A DNA stretch of 64,000 nt from Mesorhizobium wenxiniae (GTDB lineage Bacteria; Pseudomonadota; Alphaproteobacteria; Rhizobiales; Rhizobiaceae), in assembly GCF_002284535.1 (NCBI RefSeq), contig NZ_NPKH01000014.1, positions 124,001 through 188,000 of the forward strand. Reading direction: 5' to 3'. The translations under genes were made by a program, and so were the position numbers. Positions 61,604 to 64,000 of this stretch are shown piece by piece (positions within the stretch are counted from its first letter, which is position 1; each line of letters starts with the position of its first letter). Below the pieces are notes generated by a model. That model was not told where the DNA came from. It saw nothing but the letters and a program-made list of their open reading frames with translations, and did no database searches.

Positions 61604-61771
61604 ATGAACACGAAATTTGCAGCTTCGGTGCTTTCCGCACTGCTCTACGCTCAGGGCCTGCTCGGCTTTGCCGGCCTCGCCACCGTGCTTCTTAGGGATC
61701 GTGCGCATGCGAGCGAATTCGTCGCGGCCAGCGAAATGCCGTCAGGTCCGTCGGTTCTTGTGGTCCGCTGA
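61604..61771 (+). CDS. Small hydrophobic protein
   Basis: This 55-residue frame begins MNTKFAASVLSALLYAQGLL, has one hydrophobic helix (about 5-30) and a short polar tail. GGGAACGG precedes the ATG at a reasonable distance. It may be a membrane-anchored or secreted peptide. No family is firmly recognised. Confidence 0.45.
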   Translation: MNTKFAASVLSALLYAQGLLGFAGLATVLLRDRAHASEFVAASEMPSGPSVLVVR

Positions 61772-61810
61772 GCGCCTGGGCCTGTGGGCAATACGGTGAG
61801 GGCCCCGGCC

Positions 61811-62497
61811 TCAGTCGGCGAACTGCGTCGGCGGATCGAACCGGTAGCCTGCACCCCTTATAGTGGTGATGGTTTCGGTGTCGAGCTTGCGGCGCAGCCG
61901 CACGATGCGCGAATCGATCGAGCGATCGAAGGCATCGGCATTTTCGGCGGGCGCGGCGGCAATGATGTCGTCGCGCGTCAAGACCTTGCGCGGACTGGCC
62001 AGGAACAATCTGAGCAGCGCCACCTGACCCGGCGACAATTGTTCTTCCGTGCCGGAGCGATGCATGACCATGGCCGACCGGAGGTCGACCGTCGCGTTCT
62101 CCAGCACGACCAATTCCCCGGCGTTTCTGCCGCGCCGTGCCAGCAAGCCGCCGATACGGGCGGCGAGTTCCCTGACATTGAGCGGGCTTTCGACGACGTC
62201 GGCGGCGCCGAGTTCGAGCGCCAGCACCTTGTCGACGAGATCGGCCGGCCGGCAGATCAGGATGAAATCCGGCCCGCCCTCGCCGCCATGGCGCCTGAGC
62301 AGATCACGCCCTTCCGCCTGGCTGAGGCTGTCGCCGACGACGACGACATCGATGCCCTTTCCGGAAAGCAAGGATTCGGCCTCCCACGGCTGCCGCACCG
62401 CGCGCACGTCATGACCACGCCGTTCGAGATGGTCGGCGAGATCGGTCGCGACCACTTCGGCGACGGAAACAAGCGCAATGACGGATCGTGCAGCCAT
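61811..62497 (-). CDS. OmpR-type regulator with a degenerate receiver
   Basis: The 228-residue protein has a receiver-like domain (about 1-115) and a winged-helix Trans_reg_C domain (about 130-225; PGQVALLRLFLASPRKVLTRD, SRIVRLRRKLD). In the receiver the phospho-acceptor position (VVVVGDSLS) carries Gly, with an Asp one residue later, and the usual Lys before Pro is Ser (VESPLN). Phosphorylation control is therefore doubtful. I chose the ATG at 62497 after GGGTGGAAAA. It is divergent from a canonical regulator. Confidence 0.88.
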   Translation of the reverse strand: MAARSVIALVSVAEVVATDLADHLERRGHDVRAVRQPWEAESLLSGKGIDVVVVGDSLSQAEGRDLLRRHGGEGGPDFILICRPADLVDKVLALELGAADVVESPLNVRELAARIGGLLARRGRNAGELVVLENATVDLRSAMVMHRSGTEEQLSPGQVALLRLFLASPRKVLTRDDIIAAAPAENADAFDRSIDSRIVRLRRKLDTETITTIRGAGYRFDPPTQFAD

Positions 62498-62591
62498 TTT
62501 TTTCCACCCTGCAACCGGCAACCCAAGATGAGTGCTGGACATGATGTTTATACCCAATCTACTTTCCGCTGAAAGCGGGAGCGAGAGCATA

Positions 62592-63323
62592 GTGCGGGCA
62601 CGAATTGTCATCGTCGAGGACGAGCCGGATCTGAGGGACGCGGTCGCCGAGTATCTCGGCGCCAGCGGCTACGATGTCGCGACGGCCGAGAGTGCCAGCG
62701 CCGCGCGAACTTTGCTGGAAACGCAGTCGTTTCATCTGGCCATCCTCGACATCGCCATGCCAGGCGAGGACGGCCTGTCGCTTGGCCGCTGGCTGCGCTC
62801 GAAAATGCCTATCGGCATTATCTACGCCACTGCCGCCGGCACCGCGCTCGACCGCATCGTCGGGCTGGAACTCGGCGCCGACGACTACATCGTCAAGCCT
62901 TACGAATTGCGCGAGGTGCTGGCGAGGGTCCGCAGCGTGCTGCGCCGCGTGCCGCAGCCGGCCGAACCACAGGGCGCCAAGGCCGAAACAACTGCCAACC
63001 GCCGTTTTATGAGCTTCGGCCCTTTCCATGCCGATCTCGACGGCCGGTTCGTCACCGGCACCAATGGGACGGTCATCGACATGGCCAAGAGCGAGTTTGA
63101 CGTGCTGGAGGTCTTCCTGACGCGTGCCAACCGTTTGCTGACGCGTGCGGCGATCTCCGAGGCGATCGGCTTCGTGGAAGATCCTGAATCGTCACGCGCG
63201 GTCGATATCCGCATCATGCGGCTGAGAAAGAAGATCGAGGCGGACCCGGCCAATCCGAAATTCCTGCGCACAGTCCGCGGCGAAGGCTATATCTTCTCGC
63301 TGCCGACCGGCGAAAGCAACTGA
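62592..63323 (+). CDS. OmpR-family response regulator
   Basis: A product of about 243 residues with an intact receiver (acidic pair IVEDEPD, phospho-acceptor Asp in LAILDIAMPGEDG, Lys in DYIVKPYELREVL) and a C-terminal winged helix (MAKSEFDVLEVFLTRANRLLT, DIRIMRLRKKIE). The start is uncertain: a GTG at 62592 sits right at the domain edge, and ATGs at 62532, 62541 and 62544 would add up to 20 residues. It is followed by a GAF-domain gene that may belong to the same pathway. Confidence 0.88.
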   Translation: MRARIVIVEDEPDLRDAVAEYLGASGYDVATAESASAARTLLETQSFHLAILDIAMPGEDGLSLGRWLRSKMPIGIIYATAAGTALDRIVGLELGADDYIVKPYELREVLARVRSVLRRVPQPAEPQGAKAETTANRRFMSFGPFHADLDGRFVTGTNGTVIDMAKSEFDVLEVFLTRANRLLTRAAISEAIGFVEDPESSRAVDIRIMRLRKKIEADPANPKFLRTVRGEGYIFSLPTGESN

Positions 63324-63380
63324 GCGGCGCGACCACTGGTAACCACTCTCGGTGGCACGACTGTGAAATGACGGCTGACC

Positions 63381-64000
63381 ATGACGGCTGAAGCAGCACG
63401 CAGCGATATGCACGGCGTCAGGCAGGGCGCGGCGATGGCGGCTGTCCATGTCGTTCGCCGGCTTCGCGAAGCCGGCGACTGGCAGCGCGAGATGGACAGC
63501 ATCCTTGAAACGCTCTGCGGGGCCATGGATTGCCAGCGCGGCATCCTGTTTCGGCTGCGCGAGCTGCCCGGCCAGGGCTTTGCCCAGTCGGTCGCGGCTT
63601 ACTGGATCAACCCCCGATTTGGTGGCGAACTGGCGTCGCCAACGGTAATCATGCAGTCGGTTGTCAATTCGGACCCACTGCTGGAACGGTTGGCGGAGGA
63701 CGAGCGGCAAGGCAAGATCTTCGCGGGACACACGCGCGACCTCGAAGGCTTTCTGAGAACCGACTTCGAAAAGCAGCACATCAAGTCGTTCCTGTCGGTG
63801 TCGGTCTTTGCGCATGGCCATCTGTGGGGCACGCTGGCGGTCAACGACTGCGTGAACGAGCGCGAATGGACCGACGAGGAAGAGGCAACGCTGCACATCG
63901 TGGCATTGGCCATCGGCGACGCCATCGAACGATCGCTTTCCGATGCCCATGCCAGCGAAGTCATCCGACGCACCATGTTGCAGGCCTCGCTCGACGCCAT
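63381..64000 (+). CDS. GAF-domain signalling protein, cut by the window end
   Basis: The open frame runs from an ATG at 63381 to the window end without a stop (206 codons). It shows a helical start and a GAF-like domain (about 40-180; CGAMDCQRGILFRLREL, SVFAHGHLWGTLAVND, IGDAIERSLSDAHASEV). The family often carries a histidine-kinase, GGDEF/EAL or PAS output further on, which is not visible here. ATGs at 63408 and 63435 are alternative starts. It is 57 bp downstream of the response regulator. Confidence 0.8.
   Translation, partial: MTAEAARSDMHGVRQGAAMAAVHVVRRLREAGDWQREMDSILETLCGAMDCQRGILFRLRELPGQGFAQSVAAYWINPRFGGELASPTVIMQSVVNSDPLLERLAEDERQGKIFAGHTRDLEGFLRTDFEKQHIKSFLSVSVFAHGHLWGTLAVNDCVNEREWTDEEEATLHIVALAIGDAIERSLSDAHASEVIRRTMLQASLDA

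Noticed and set aside
63368..63391. Direct repeat ATGACGGCTGA twice before the GAF gene
   Set aside because: Two 11-bp copies only. The first opens a frame that stops after seven codons, so it is probably chance or minor slippage.
1..64000. CRISPR arrays, insertion sequences, rRNA genes or a replication origin
   Set aside because: No regularly spaced repeats, no transposase motifs, no rRNA sequence and no parABS or repABC features were seen.

Overview
The window looks like a chromosomal piece of a Rhizobiales alphaproteobacterium close to Mesorhizobium. The grounds are high GC, strong GC bias at third codon positions, the aroK-aroB and xerD-accA neighbourhoods, small-protein families typical of the group (DUF768-like, DUF6074-like), short intergenic inverted-repeat elements of rhizobial type, and the density of sugar ABC importers. 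All identifications come from reading the sequence; no database search was run.

Layout. 0-11.4 kb holds housekeeping genes: a CBS/CorC-type protein that lacks its DUF21 membrane domain, aroB, aroK, a small membrane protein, xerD, accA, an L,D-transpeptidase lipoprotein, a TusA-like protein, a CobW/COG0523 GTPase, a D,D-carboxypeptidase and an M20 amidohydrolase. A tRNA-Arg(CCU) at 11469-11545 precedes about 2 kb of gene-poor, partly decayed DNA that contains a DUF6074-type pseudogene. 13.6-26.8 kb is a complete Tad/Flp pilus locus in two divergent operons: cpaF-tadB-tadC-tadD-cpaA leftward and flp-cpaB-cpaC-lipoprotein-tadG-tadE-tadE-cpaE rightward. The rightward operon continues without a gap into an L,D-transpeptidase and a membrane coiled-coil protein. 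The control region between the operons carries a full CtrA-type box just upstream of a good sigma70-like promoter. 26.9-28.9 kb is a scar zone: a frameshifted C-terminal HlyD remnant, an intact ribbon-helix-helix protein and an alpha/beta-hydrolase tail.

28.9-54.5 kb is a large sugar-catabolic superlocus. The leftward half encodes a D-tagatose-type kinase, a GatZ/KbaZ-family protein (probably a tagatose-6-phosphate epimerase), a DapA-family lyase, a GntR regulator and a first binding-protein/permease/permease/ATPase importer. A LacI repressor, a carboxylesterase-like hydrolase and a Gfo/Idh/MocA oxidoreductase follow. The rightward half has a second importer, two sugar-phosphate-isomerase/epimerase TIM barrels, a second Gfo/Idh/MocA enzyme, an alpha/beta hydrolase, an AlsE-like 3-epimerase, a ROK kinase, an importer ATPase broken by a 1-nt frameshift, a third (ribose/allose-type) importer and a third Gfo/Idh/MocA enzyme. 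The promoter and the first codons of the second importer's binding-protein gene recur, decayed, upstream of the third importer, and a TTGACGC half-site is shared by the LacI gene and both importer promoters. This suggests one regulon. The enzyme set suggests oxidation of a sugar or glycoside to a 3-keto form, TIM-barrel processing, then phosphorylation and 3-epimerisation towards fructose-6-phosphate.

54.5-64 kb holds a small secreted protein, a TetR-controlled RND efflux pair, a terminator, a third L,D-transpeptidase, about 0.8 kb without a convincing gene, a small hydrophobic ORF, a divergent pair of OmpR-type regulators (one with a degenerate receiver), and the start of a GAF-domain protein cut by the window end.
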